Positions 18,124-26,865 of a DNA stretch of 64,000 nucleotides are shown here, piece by piece; positions within the stretch are counted from its first letter, which is position 1, and the number at the start of each line of letters is the position of its first letter. The notes below the pieces were generated by a model. The model made no database searches, was not told the DNA's origin, and saw only the letters and a list, made by a program, of their open reading frames with translations. Origin of the DNA: ChocPot-Mid sp043804925 (GTDB taxonomy: Bacteria; Bacteroidota; Ignavibacteria; Kapaibacteriales; UBA2268); NCBI GenBank assembly GCA_043804925.1, contig JAZDIP010000069.1:322140-386139 (forward strand), in the 5' to 3' direction. The position numbers and the translations under genes are program-made.

Positions 18124-19701
18124 TTATCTGATTATCGCAAATTTCTTGGTTACATTGCCACTTCCTGCCTGGAATGTCAGATAATATAAACCTGAAGAAA
18201 GCTTGCTGACATCAAAGTTAATGCTATAAGTTCCTGCTTCCTGCCATTGATTATTATTAATGCTTGCCGATTCAATACCAAGTGAATTATTAATGCTCAT
18301 TGTTACGAATCCCTGATTCGCTACAGAATAGATTATAGTTACCTGGTCTGTTGCCGGATTCGGGAATATTTCGATACCTTCAGTAATACTTAAATCATTT
18401 ACATCAGTTAAGCTACGACCACTATTGTTAAGAGTTTTGAAGGTTGTTGACGCAGAAAAGTTACTGGTACCGGAAGCACAAACGGTTTGTACCTGAAATT
18501 CATAAGAGGTCTTGGCTGATAATCCATCTGCTGTTACTGAATTGGTATTTGAACTTGTTGATATCCAAGAGCTTGCCCCAACTTTCCTGTAACTTATATT
18601 ATAACTCACAGCCCCGTACATAGCTGTCCAACCAAGAACAGCACTTGATTTAGTAATTGAATTTACTTTCAATGATGTTGGAATTTCGCAATCGCTTGGA
18701 GCCAAACAAGCAGTCGAAGAAAGAAGCGGCAACAATGGTCCGCCAGGTGAAGCAAAACATGCTTGCATTCTTGCAGTTTGGTTTGGCGTAAAATTTGCCA
18801 TAACTTCATCACGGGAGTAATCCATAAAGTTCATATACATAATACCGGGGGATGTAGGCGAACAATCATCAGTTAGAACACCTATGGGACCTCCTATAGT
18901 TGAATTAGCTTGATTTGGAGTATCATCACAATAATCAGTGCCTGTACATGCACCATTATCATCACCCCAAATATGGCGTAAATTTAAACAATGTCCAATC
19001 TCATGCGTATTACAGGCACCCATGCCTCGGTAAATAGTAGAGTCTGTAGAACCGAAACACCAATAAAGGACAACCACTCCGTATGTACTATTAATACCTG
19101 TACTTGGAAATTGAGCGTATCCGGCATAATTTTCAAGATTACAAATCCATATATTCAAATACATAGTAGGATCCCAAGCATCAAGCCCCCCGGTGTTGTA
19201 ATATTTCATATTATTATTCGGTGGAAAAGATATAGTATCGGTATATCTTCTTTCAATACCATTGGTTGGACTTCCATCCGGTGCTTTCTGGGCCAAACAA
19301 AATTGTATCTTTGTATCAGATTTAAGAGAGGAAGAAAATGCTCCCATTGAATGATAATTTAGTCCTGCATAATCTTTGTTCGTTATCTCAATTTGTTTAA
19401 AGACTCTTTCATCAGATAAATTTTGTTCATCAGTATTATAAATGATATGAACGATAACCGGAATAGTAATCGTTTGACTTGGAGGAGTTGTGCCTCCACC
19501 CGGTTTCCCCTTAAGTTTATTATTACCGTGAATCCATCGTTGCAATTCCATTTCCTGAAACAGCATCCTTACTCCCAAACTCGGGTCATCTTCCTTTTGC
19601 TTCTTCAAATATTCCATAGTACCGCATTTGAATTCGGTTTTTTGTGCCTGCAACACCGAAGCTGATAAGAAAACCGCTATAATTAGTATCAACCTGAACA
19701 T
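18124..19701 (-). CDS. T9SS-sorted M43 (pappalysin/cytophagalysin-like) metalloprotease
   Basis: This encodes 525 residues from ATG 19701, which has AGGAG about 8 bases upstream; an in-frame start at 19728 lacks this and would precede the signal peptide. Signal peptide 1-20 (SVLQAQ). The zinc site HEIGHCLNLRH gives His233, Glu234, His237 and His243, followed by WGDDNGACTGTDYCDDTPNQ, a typical M43B segment with structural Cys; IMYMNFMDYS supplies the Met-turn. A fibronectin type III domain (about residues 345-430) and a T9SS sorting domain (IFPNPATDQ onward) end the protein. Such enzymes are secreted zinc endopeptidases that cut external proteins. It is flanked by about 75 percent similar direct repeats (17930-18030 and 20008-20100), suggesting it arrived or duplicated as a unit. 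Confidence 0.93.
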   Translation of the reverse strand: MFRLILIIAVFLSASVLQAQKTEFKCGTMEYLKKQKEDDPSLGVRMLFQEMELQRWIHGNNKLKGKPGGGTTPPSQTITIPVIVHIIYNTDEQNLSDERVFKQIEITNKDYAGLNYHSMGAFSSSLKSDTKIQFCLAQKAPDGSPTNGIERRYTDTISFPPNNNMKYYNTGGLDAWDPTMYLNIWICNLENYAGYAQFPSTGINSTYGVVVLYWCFGSTDSTIYRGMGACNTHEIGHCLNLRHIWGDDNGACTGTDYCDDTPNQANSTIGGPIGVLTDDCSPTSPGIMYMNFMDYSRDEVMANFTPNQTARMQACFASPGGPLLPLLSSTACLAPSDCEIPTSLKVNSITKSSAVLGWTAMYGAVSYNISYRKVGASSWISTSSNTNSVTADGLSAKTSYEFQVQTVCASGTSNFSASTTFKTLNNSGRSLTDVNDLSITEGIEIFPNPATDQVTIIYSVANQGFVTMSINNSLGIESASINNNQWQEAGTYSINFDVSKLSSGLYYLTFQAGSGNVTKKFAIIR

Positions 19702-20018
19702 AATTAACTCCTCTGATATGTAAAACAAATTTATTAAAGAACATTATATTCACTTTTATTAAGAACAATATCAAACCATCTATTAAAAAATTTACCAAAT
19801 TCAAATTACGCAAATAATATTGAACTGGAAGCATAAATGAGTATCTGTAGTAATTGGATTAGTAAATGTTCTGTTTTGTGAGTAAACGTGATGACAATAT
19901 ATAAAACACCCCTTATTTCAAATGGATTGTCGTTTGTAAAAATTATTACACAGCGCAAGGAAAACAATAAAATTTATTCATATATTTAAAAGGATTGTCT
20001 TTTGGAGCAGCCATTTTT
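19702..20018. other. intergenic region upstream of the M43 protease
   Basis: About 317 AT-rich bases. The segment next to 19701 should hold the protease promoter on the minus strand. The last ten bases (GCAGCCATTT) belong to the duplicated block that also occurs at 17931. I see no gene, tRNA or hairpin with a T-run here. Confidence 0.4.
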
Positions 20019-21278
20019 TTATCTGACAATATTTATTTTACTCCCCACTAAACTTCTATGATTATTTGTATCTTCATAAATAACTGAGTAAGAACCTGAA
20101 GGATATGCCGAAATATCAATACTAATTTTATTCTCCCCTTCCACTATAGCTCCCTTCCAAACGTCATAACGCCTTCCTTCTGCAATATTGCTAAATCTAA
20201 TTTTACCAAAAGTTGAAAAGATGGAATTTATTTCAATCGAAACAATGTTACCACTTGTAGGTACAGGGTAAACTCTTATTGTTGTTTGAGGTACCTTGGA
20301 ATTGTATACATTAGTTGTATTTCCATATTCTTGTGGAAATTCAGGATTGCTAGTTTCTTTATACCAAAGAGTATCACCATTTACCAATCTAAAACTAAAA
20401 TCAGAAAAATATAATTGCCAGTATTCATAAAACTTGCTCTGGGGAACATGGTAGTCATGAAATGGAAGTTCTCCCGTAACAAAAATTATACTATCCAAAT
20501 ATGTTCTCAACTCTCCCCAAGCAACGGAATCAAGATAATTCTGATTATCAATTCCCAATTTATTCCCATTTGAGTCAAGTAAACTGCCGTAATTTGCCCA
20601 AAGTGATTGTTCGGACATAATTAGCCCTAAAGGTGTCGGTCCATACCTTCTTGGAGATACTCTTAGATAAACAGTACTGTCAAAAAGAAATGGCGGCACT
20701 ACCCATTCGTGAAAAACAACATGAGGATTTGTTCCAAAAAGAGAGTCTGCATGTGGGTCTCTGTTAGGCATCGAAACGACACTGTCTAATACAGCCATGA
20801 CGAAATCATTGTTTGCAGTGACCAATTGCAAAACGAACTCTGTTCTGTCAACGATATCCCATTCACCTTTACCATATCCGTAAAAATATTTATCAGGCTT
20901 GCAAGGTTGTCCTGATTCATTAATTCCCCTGAAAAACGTAATTTTTGGAAAACCAGTGTTAGGTAACTGGAAATTCTCAGTTCTCGCCAATGATTGTAAA
21001 TCGTAACTTACTCCCTGCTCGCTTGTGCCAAACCTGCTTTTTCTTTCGACTGTATCCATACTGCGAGCAAGATTGATGAGCGAAGTATAATTTCCATAAT
21101 TCAATTTTACTTCACCAAACCTATAGACTACTTTTGCAGAATCATATAAATTTGATATAAAAAAATATCTCAGGAAATCAATGTTTTCAGGTTTAATCTG
21201 AAAAATAGGTTTGTTGTTACCCGCAAAGGCAAACTGTACAATAAATAAAATTGATACGAGAATTTTAAATATTTTCAT
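20019..21278 (-). CDS. T9SS-sorted secreted protein of unknown function
   Basis: This encodes 419 residues from ATG 21278, preceded by AAGGAGAGG; the longer start at 21293 would lie within that Shine-Dalgarno region. Signal peptide 1-18 (FAFAG). The middle (about 25-330) is unfamiliar: acidic and aromatic-rich, with HADSLFGTNPHVVFHEWVV and FHDYHVPQSKFYEYW, but no catalytic motif I can name. The last 85 residues, from TTIRVYPVPTSGN, are a T9SS sorting domain. A decayed copy of its 3' end lies at 17944. It is likely secreted to the surface. Function unknown. Confidence 0.75.
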   Translation of the reverse strand: MKIFKILVSILFIVQFAFAGNNKPIFQIKPENIDFLRYFFISNLYDSAKVVYRFGEVKLNYGNYTSLINLARSMDTVERKSRFGTSEQGVSYDLQSLARTENFQLPNTGFPKITFFRGINESGQPCKPDKYFYGYGKGEWDIVDRTEFVLQLVTANNDFVMAVLDSVVSMPNRDPHADSLFGTNPHVVFHEWVVPPFLFDSTVYLRVSPRRYGPTPLGLIMSEQSLWANYGSLLDSNGNKLGIDNQNYLDSVAWGELRTYLDSIIFVTGELPFHDYHVPQSKFYEYWQLYFSDFSFRLVNGDTLWYKETSNPEFPQEYGNTTNVYNSKVPQTTIRVYPVPTSGNIVSIEINSIFSTFGKIRFSNIAEGRRYDVWKGAIVEGENKISIDISAYPSGSYSVIYEDTNNHRSLVGSKINIVR

Positions 21279-21355
21279 AATCCTCTCCTTCAAAAAATAA
21301 GTTTACCTCAAGCAACAATATCTAAATTACAAAAAAAAAAGGATATTACAAATTA

Positions 21356-21958
21356 TTATTTAATTTTGTTTCCAAATTCCGATAAGAAAAACGTATCTCC
21401 GATAGGTCTTCTGAATCTTTCTTTGATTTCAAGAGTTTTGAATTCCTCTTCCAAAATTTCAGGTTCTGACTGATACCCAATTGCAATTACTGACATTGGA
21501 ATAAAATTTTCAGGGATGTTAAAATCTTTCATGACTTTTTCTTCGTCAAAGCCACCCATCTGGTGAGCCATTAATCCCAAAGAAACTGCCTGAAGACAAA
21601 TATTTTCTGATGCTGCACCTGTGTCATATTGTGCCCAACGGTTTGGCTTCCCTGTCTTACGAAATTTCGTATCTGCAAATGAAAAGATAAGCACCGGAGC
21701 ATTTTTTGCCCATTTTTGATTCCATTCTCCAAGACTATACAAAGCTTTATTGTATGCAGTTTCATCCGAATTTTTGTCAAATACAATGAATCTCCATGGT
21801 TCATCACCAAAGCACGATGGTGCCCATCTGCCTGCTTCACATAGTGAAATAATTTGTTCTCTGCTGACTTTTTTGTTTGTGTTAAAAGCCCTGCAACTCC
21901 ACCTTTTGGAGATAATCTCGTCAAGTTTTGTTTCTGTTAAAGCTCTTTTTTCAAGCAT
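21356..21958 (-). CDS. nitroreductase family protein
   Basis: This 200-residue protein fits the FMN-dependent nitroreductase family: ISKRWSCRAFNTNKKVSREQ near the N-terminus (phosphate/FMN contact), APSCFGDEPWRFIVF at about 47-61, a middle segment ENICLQAVSLGLMAHQMGGF, and a closing VIAIGYQSE. These enzymes reduce nitro compounds, quinones or flavins with NAD(P)H. Substrate unknown. GAGGGAAT precedes the ATG. It follows the RluD-type gene by 13 bases and probably shares its transcript. Confidence 0.9.
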   Translation of the reverse strand: MLEKRALTETKLDEIISKRWSCRAFNTNKKVSREQIISLCEAGRWAPSCFGDEPWRFIVFDKNSDETAYNKALYSLGEWNQKWAKNAPVLIFSFADTKFRKTGKPNRWAQYDTGAASENICLQAVSLGLMAHQMGGFDEEKVMKDFNIPENFIPMSVIAIGYQSEPEILEEEFKTLEIKERFRRPIGDTFFLSEFGNKIK

Positions 21959-21971
21959 TATTCCCTCATTA

Positions 21972-23051
21972 TTAATTTAATGTCTTTCTCAAAATCTTTA
22001 GAACTTCCATGAAATCTTCAGGTAAATCAGATTCAAATCTCATTCGTTCAGAACTAAGCGGATGAGTAAATCCCAAAACTTTAGCATGAAGCATTTGCCT
22101 TTGAGCGATTTGTAAACATTGTTCTGCTATTTTCCTTGTTTCGGGCATTCCCCCACCTTTTACAACAGTATCTCCCCCATAATCCTTATCCCCTAAAACA
22201 GGATAACCGTTATGCGAAAAATGTACTCTTATCTGGTGAGTTCTTCCTGTTCTCAACTTCACTTTAACCAATGTAATAAAACCATATCTTTCCATTACCC
22301 AATAATCAGTAATGGCGGTTTTTCCGTCCTTTTTCACTACTGCAAAAGTTTTCCTGTTCCTTGGATTTCTGCCTATATCTCCTTCCCAAGTACCTTCATC
22401 ATTTTTCACATCTCCCCAGACTAAAGCAAAATAATATCTTTCGATAGTTCTGTCCTCGAACTGTTTTGCCAAAATTGAATGTAATGATGAATCTTTGGTT
22501 ATCAGTAATAACCCGGAAGTATCCTTATCAAGCCGGTGAACAATACCGGGTCGTACAGCATCACTTGCAAAAATTCTACCCTCGTCAATTTCTTCATCGT
22601 CACTATCTTCATCAAGTTCGATTGTTATTGCTTCCCGTTTTCCAATATGCCACAACACAGCATTTACAACTGTACCTTTTCTGTTCCCATATCCGGGATG
22701 AGTAACCATACCTTTTGGCTTGTTAATTACAAGTAATGACTCATCTTCGAAAACAATTTCAAGTGGAATATTTTCAGGTGTTAACTCAATAGGCGGAGAT
22801 TTCATTATCTTACAAATAATTTTATCAAGCCCTTTAATTTTCTTGCTGGACTTAGCGACTTTCCCGTTTATCCAAACACAGCCATCATCAATTGCTTTTT
22901 GAACTTTGTTACGGGTTGCATATTTCATAGAATTGGTTAGGAATACATCGAGACGTTCCGGTTTCTGACCTGCAGGAATATCAAATTCAAATATAGTTTC
23001 AATTAAGTTAGGATAGTTTGAATCACCCGTATTTTCCTTCACATCTTCCAT
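21972..23051 (-). CDS. rluD: RluA/RluD-family pseudouridine synthase
   Basis: This 359-residue protein has an S4 RNA-binding domain (ERLDVFLTNSMKYATRNKVQ) and the pseudouridine synthase core with the catalytic motif GIVHRLDKDTSGLLLITKD, plus GRTHQIRVHFSHNGYPVLGD. It converts uridine to pseudouridine, probably in 23S rRNA. An acidic insert (ELDEDSDDEEIDEG) sits before the catalytic motif and is not usual. Gene order lspA ... rluD is common in other phyla; here the TPR-CHAT gene lies between them. The symbol is given by family and context; RluC or RluA specificity is not excluded. Confidence 0.88.
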   Translation of the reverse strand: MEDVKENTGDSNYPNLIETIFEFDIPAGQKPERLDVFLTNSMKYATRNKVQKAIDDGCVWINGKVAKSSKKIKGLDKIICKIMKSPPIELTPENIPLEIVFEDESLLVINKPKGMVTHPGYGNRKGTVVNAVLWHIGKREAITIELDEDSDDEEIDEGRIFASDAVRPGIVHRLDKDTSGLLLITKDSSLHSILAKQFEDRTIERYYFALVWGDVKNDEGTWEGDIGRNPRNRKTFAVVKKDGKTAITDYWVMERYGFITLVKVKLRTGRTHQIRVHFSHNGYPVLGDKDYGGDTVVKGGGMPETRKIAEQCLQIAQRQMLHAKVLGFTHPLSSERMRFESDLPEDFMEVLKILRKTLN

Positions 23052-23084
23052 TATATATAACTTTTAACTCAAAACTTAACTATT

Positions 23085-23109
23085 GACTAACGACTGTCGA
23101 CTAACGACT
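23085..23109. repeat. GACTAACGACT direct repeat at the TPR-CHAT stop codon
   Basis: GACTAACGACT occurs twice, separated by GTC (which also makes a GTCGAC palindrome). The right copy includes part of the TAG stop codon of the TPR-CHAT gene (minus strand, 23110-23108). It resembles the short dispersed repeats seen elsewhere in the window. Confidence 0.55.
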
Positions 23110-26100
23110 ATTCTCCAACCATTACAAAAGCTCCCCAGTAATAAAACTCCGGGTAAACTGTTTTAAGGTCAAGCTGTGTTTCCCGAAAAGCTCTTCGTTT
23201 ATCCATTCCATTTAATAACTTAATATAAAATGTCGTCATTAGAACTTGAGTTGCTTCGTCACTAACCGTCCAAAGACTCATTATCAGGGAACGTGCACCT
23301 GCCACCTGAAAAGCTCTTTGCAAACCATATACCCCTTCTCCATTTTTAACTTCACCCAGTCCTGTTTCACAAGCAGACATCACTACAACTTCCGTATTAT
23401 CAAGATTTAAATCCATTGCTTCATATGCAGTCAATTTTCCATCGCAAGTCGTAACAGACGAATCATCCTTTGAATTTTCTACACCTGCAAAAAAGAGCAT
23501 TGAACGTAACAAAGGATTTTCAATTGCTATTCCTCCTTCAACTCCCAATACAGCCCCGCTTGTTTCCACATCGGGGGCAAAATAACCGTGAGTAGCTATA
23601 TGTAAAATTTTTGGACTTTTAACTTCTTTGACTTTTATTTCTAATGCCCGGTTATCAAGGTAGGTATTGAATTTCCATTTCTTTTCTTTCATCTCATTTG
23701 CAATTGCTTCAATTTCTTCCCTTGTCCCGGGTAAAGCAGGAATTTTTTGTTCTTGCTCAGGATTAAAATTATACTTTGGGTCTCCAAATAATTCAGCTGT
23801 ATTACCTATAACTTTTTTCTTGGTAGTTCTGTATTCAACAAGGTCTTTTGAATTAGTTAATCTCCTGATGTCAACTTCATCAATCAAATATTTATTTGTT
23901 TGTGGATTTCTTAAAGTAAGTAAATTAATAGAATTATATATTCCGTCAACAGAAAGAAAAACCGTTTTTATCCCTGAAAGTTCTTTTTGAATTTCTAACC
24001 AATACTGTATAAACAACTCTTCCTGATCTTTTTTCAATAATTCTTCTTCCAAATCTGAACTCAATTTTGTCGGTTGTATTCTCAATATTTTAACAAGATT
24101 TCCATACAATCTTATATATTTATTTTCTAATTCATCCCCATTAGTAAGTAAAACCATTTTTGGCTCATTATTTGTTTTGGAACTTACTATCAAAGCCGCA
24201 TAATAAATCGTATCCTGTTCATCTGGCATTGCCTTTTGATTATTTAAATTAAATCGGATAATTTCTACAGCTGCTTCTCCTGGTTTTAATACCCTTTTTA
24301 CATCCTGCCATGTCAAATCCTTTGTTGAATATGCCTTTTTAAAATCCTCTGAAATGCTCGAAAGTTGTTTTTCTAACTCATTCGCTTCATTAGCAACCGA
24401 ATCTGCGTCAATCCCTAACCGCTTTGCCTCTGTCGGATTTTGTATAAGCCATAGCCAATGATTCTTCGCCCCTGTCCAATGTTCTAATAATGTAATAACT
24501 TTGGGATTTTTACTCTCCCTGATTTTACTTAATATTTTTTTTGTCGAACTCAAAATCAGCCCTTTAGTAACCAGACAATTGTCATAAACTTTTGACGATA
24601 TCTCAGGTTTTTCTTTATAGTAAAGTGCCGCAAAATTTGTAAAATCTTCAAAACTGCTCTTAACTGAAGTCCAGTACTGTAATTTTTCTTTTTCGCTTAA
24701 ATATGGGAAAAATCTTTTTACCTGATTTAAATATTTAGTAATTGCTTCTAAGAAGTATGGTTCAGCTTCATGCAATCTCATCATTTTTTTATATAGTAAA
24801 GCTACACCGGACAGAGTTTTCGCATAATCCGGATGTTCAGTTCCCAGTGTTTCTTTTCGTATTTTCAGGGCTTCCATCAGAAGCTTTTCGGATTCATCAT
24901 AATTTCCAATTTGCCCATAAAGTTCAGCCAAATTAAATATCGTTCTTGCATAATTTGGATGCATTTCACCTGTAATATTTTTTCTGATTTCCTTAGCTTT
25001 TAAAAACATACCTTCAGCTTTATCATAGAAACCCATTTTTTTGTAAAGTTTTGCTAAATTATCAAGGGTTGTAGCATAGAAAGGATTTTCTTCACCAAAC
25101 TTTTTTTTGTAAAGTTCCAAAGACTTTGTAAATAAAGTATCTGCTTCATTCAGGTTTCCCATTGCATCGTATAATAAGGCAAGATTATTTTGTGTTGCTA
25201 TAAATTCCGGATGCTCCTTTCCCTTCTTTTTCAACTGAATATCCATTGCATCCAAAAATAAAGACTCGGCCTGCTCAAACCTTCCCATTGAAAAATACAA
25301 CAATGCTAAATTACTTAAGCTCTTTGCATAATCCGGATGCTCTTTTCCAAAAATATCCTCTCGCAGATTTATTGCTTTATTATAAATGGTTTCAGCTTCA
25401 TCATACCTGCCCATTAATTTGTACAAATCTCCAAGATTATTATAACCTGAAGCAATATCCGGATGTTTTTCTCCTTTTATTTTTGTATTCAACTCAAGAG
25501 ACATCTTATAAAAAGTTTCAGCTTTTATGTACTTTCCCATTCTTCTATACAATGCCGCCAAATTATGTACTGTTTCAGCAAAAGCAAATCCACTCCTATT
25601 TCTAATTAATTCTAATGCTCTTGTATACAATGGCTCTGCCAACGAAAATTTCCCTGTGATTTCATAAACTAATGCGAGATTATTTATCGTAAAAGCGTAT
25701 GCTGAATCATTCATCGTCCCCATTTCTTCATGTTCCCTTTTCGCCTCTTTAATCACTAATTCCGATGAATAATAATCCCCCATGAAATAATAAATCAAAC
25801 CCAGATTATTTAAACTGCCACAGTAATTTTCACTCGATTCCCCATATACTTTTTTGCATACCGAACTATCAAGCTTTGCTATTTCCAATGTCTTTCCTAA
25901 CTCATTTTCCTGATAGTAAATGTCAATCATTAAAAATAACACTTTTTCATGTTCAGCACTATTAATTCCAAATTCTTCCGAAGCGTCCTTCATTGCTTTT
26001 TCGCCCCACAAAATAGCAGTTTTCACATTCCCGAGGTTAAAATAGTACATAGTACTATCATAAGATTTTTGCCAATCGGAAGAAAAAGAATTTTGCATAG

Positions 26101-26176
26101 CACATATAAAAAAAAGTAAGACAATAAGAGCCTTACTCCCTCTAAAAAAATTTTTATATGTTATTCTATGCTTCAT
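23108..26176 (-). CDS. exported TPR-CHAT protein (caspase-like peptidase domain)
   Basis: The 1022-residue protein has an N-terminal signal peptide (hydrophobic 17-31), about ten kinesin-light-chain-type TPRs (42-residue repeats such as GKEHPDYAKSLSNLALLYF) over residues 75-480, a helical linker and a C-terminal CHAT domain. The CHAT catalytic pair is visible: LHIATHGYF gives His863 and VVMSACETGLGE gives Cys936; LTAYEAMDLNL and SLWTVSDEAT are further CHAT signatures. CHAT domains are separase/caspase-clan cysteine peptidases, often activated through their TPRs. The signal suggests work outside the cytoplasm, unlike CRISPR-associated TPR-CHAT. Its start overlaps the end of lspA by 11 bases, so it is translated in that operon. 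Target protein unknown. Confidence 0.92.
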   Translation of the reverse strand: MKHRITYKNFFRGSKALIVLLFFICAMQNSFSSDWQKSYDSTMYYFNLGNVKTAILWGEKAMKDASEEFGINSAEHEKVLFLMIDIYYQENELGKTLEIAKLDSSVCKKVYGESSENYCGSLNNLGLIYYFMGDYYSSELVIKEAKREHEEMGTMNDSAYAFTINNLALVYEITGKFSLAEPLYTRALELIRNRSGFAFAETVHNLAALYRRMGKYIKAETFYKMSLELNTKIKGEKHPDIASGYNNLGDLYKLMGRYDEAETIYNKAINLREDIFGKEHPDYAKSLSNLALLYFSMGRFEQAESLFLDAMDIQLKKKGKEHPEFIATQNNLALLYDAMGNLNEADTLFTKSLELYKKKFGEENPFYATTLDNLAKLYKKMGFYDKAEGMFLKAKEIRKNITGEMHPNYARTIFNLAELYGQIGNYDESEKLLMEALKIRKETLGTEHPDYAKTLSGVALLYKKMMRLHEAEPYFLEAITKYLNQVKRFFPYLSEKEKLQYWTSVKSSFEDFTNFAALYYKEKPEISSKVYDNCLVTKGLILSSTKKILSKIRESKNPKVITLLEHWTGAKNHWLWLIQNPTEAKRLGIDADSVANEANELEKQLSSISEDFKKAYSTKDLTWQDVKRVLKPGEAAVEIIRFNLNNQKAMPDEQDTIYYAALIVSSKTNNEPKMVLLTNGDELENKYIRLYGNLVKILRIQPTKLSSDLEEELLKKDQEELFIQYWLEIQKELSGIKTVFLSVDGIYNSINLLTLRNPQTNKYLIDEVDIRRLTNSKDLVEYRTTKKKVIGNTAELFGDPKYNFNPEQEQKIPALPGTREEIEAIANEMKEKKWKFNTYLDNRALEIKVKEVKSPKILHIATHGYFAPDVETSGAVLGVEGGIAIENPLLRSMLFFAGVENSKDDSSVTTCDGKLTAYEAMDLNLDNTEVVVMSACETGLGEVKNGEGVYGLQRAFQVAGARSLIMSLWTVSDEATQVLMTTFYIKLLNGMDKRRAFRETQLDLKTVYPEFYYWGAFVMVGE

Positions 26177-26765
26177 CTATCTGTTTATTGCTTTTTCCAA
26201 AAACCTGAGAAAAAGATGGTATATGCTTATTGAACAATAACAATATAATCACACCTATTGTTATACATGAATCAGCAACATTGAATACAGGCCAATGTGT
26301 ATAATAAAGACCGAAAATATTAATATCAGGTATGTCAATTTGCATATAATCAACAACTTTACCATAAAACAACGGTGCTTCTCCATATATAACACCATAA
26401 AAAACTCTGTCAATAAGATTACCCAAAGCTCCGGCTAAAATAATGGCAACACCTAACTTTAAATACTTTGAATACCCGGCAGCTTTGTGCAAATAATATG
26501 CTAAAAAAAAGGTAGCGGTAACTGAAAATAAGCTTAAAATGATTTTTGCGGGACCAAAACTAATTCCAAAAGCCATCCCTGCATTTTCAACATAAGTAAG
26601 TTTAACAAAATCACCTAACAAATTATAACTTTCACCTATCTGAAATCCTTGTTTGGTAAATCCAAAAATGCTAAATCCTTTGATAAAAATCTTTGTAACC
26701 TGGTCAAAAGCAACCAATAGAAATGACACAAGATAAAACAACCAAGTACTTTTTTTAATTCTCAT
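26166..26765 (-). CDS. lspA: lipoprotein signal peptidase (signal peptidase II)
   Basis: LspA removes signal peptides from prolipoproteins in the inner membrane; at least six predicted lipoproteins in this window would be its substrates. The 199-residue protein has four membrane segments and the conserved catalytic regions YVENAGMAFGI, LGNLIDRVFYG (first Asp) and FNVADSCITIG (second Asp). It is somewhat longer than the usual 160-170 residues because of extra loop sequence (GEAPLFYGKVVDYMQID). It sits after the dksA-like gene and overlaps the TPR-CHAT gene. Confidence 0.96.
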   Translation of the reverse strand: MRIKKSTWLFYLVSFLLVAFDQVTKIFIKGFSIFGFTKQGFQIGESYNLLGDFVKLTYVENAGMAFGISFGPAKIILSLFSVTATFFLAYYLHKAAGYSKYLKLGVAIILAGALGNLIDRVFYGVIYGEAPLFYGKVVDYMQIDIPDINIFGLYYTHWPVFNVADSCITIGVIILLLFNKHIPSFSQVFGKSNKQIDEA

Positions 26766-26780
26766 ATTTATTTTATATTA

Positions 26781-26843
26781 AAAAAGGCTGCTTGTTCACC
26801 CTATTAATTGCATTAATTCGGAATATCACAAATGTAAGCAGCC
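26781..26843 (-). terminator. possible terminator after the dksA-like gene
   Basis: GGCTGCTT (26786-26793) and AAGCAGCC (26836-26843) form an 8-bp stem with a 42-base loop. Read on the minus strand, the stem is followed by TTTTTAATA. The long loop makes this less certain; read-through into lspA is possible. Confidence 0.5.
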
Positions 26844-26865
26844 GATTAAAAAATTTAACTTTATA

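Noticed and set aside
23108..26176. TPR-CHAT protein as a CRISPR-associated (Craspase-type) protease
   Set aside because: It has a signal peptide and lies in the lspA operon; no Cas effector or array is present.
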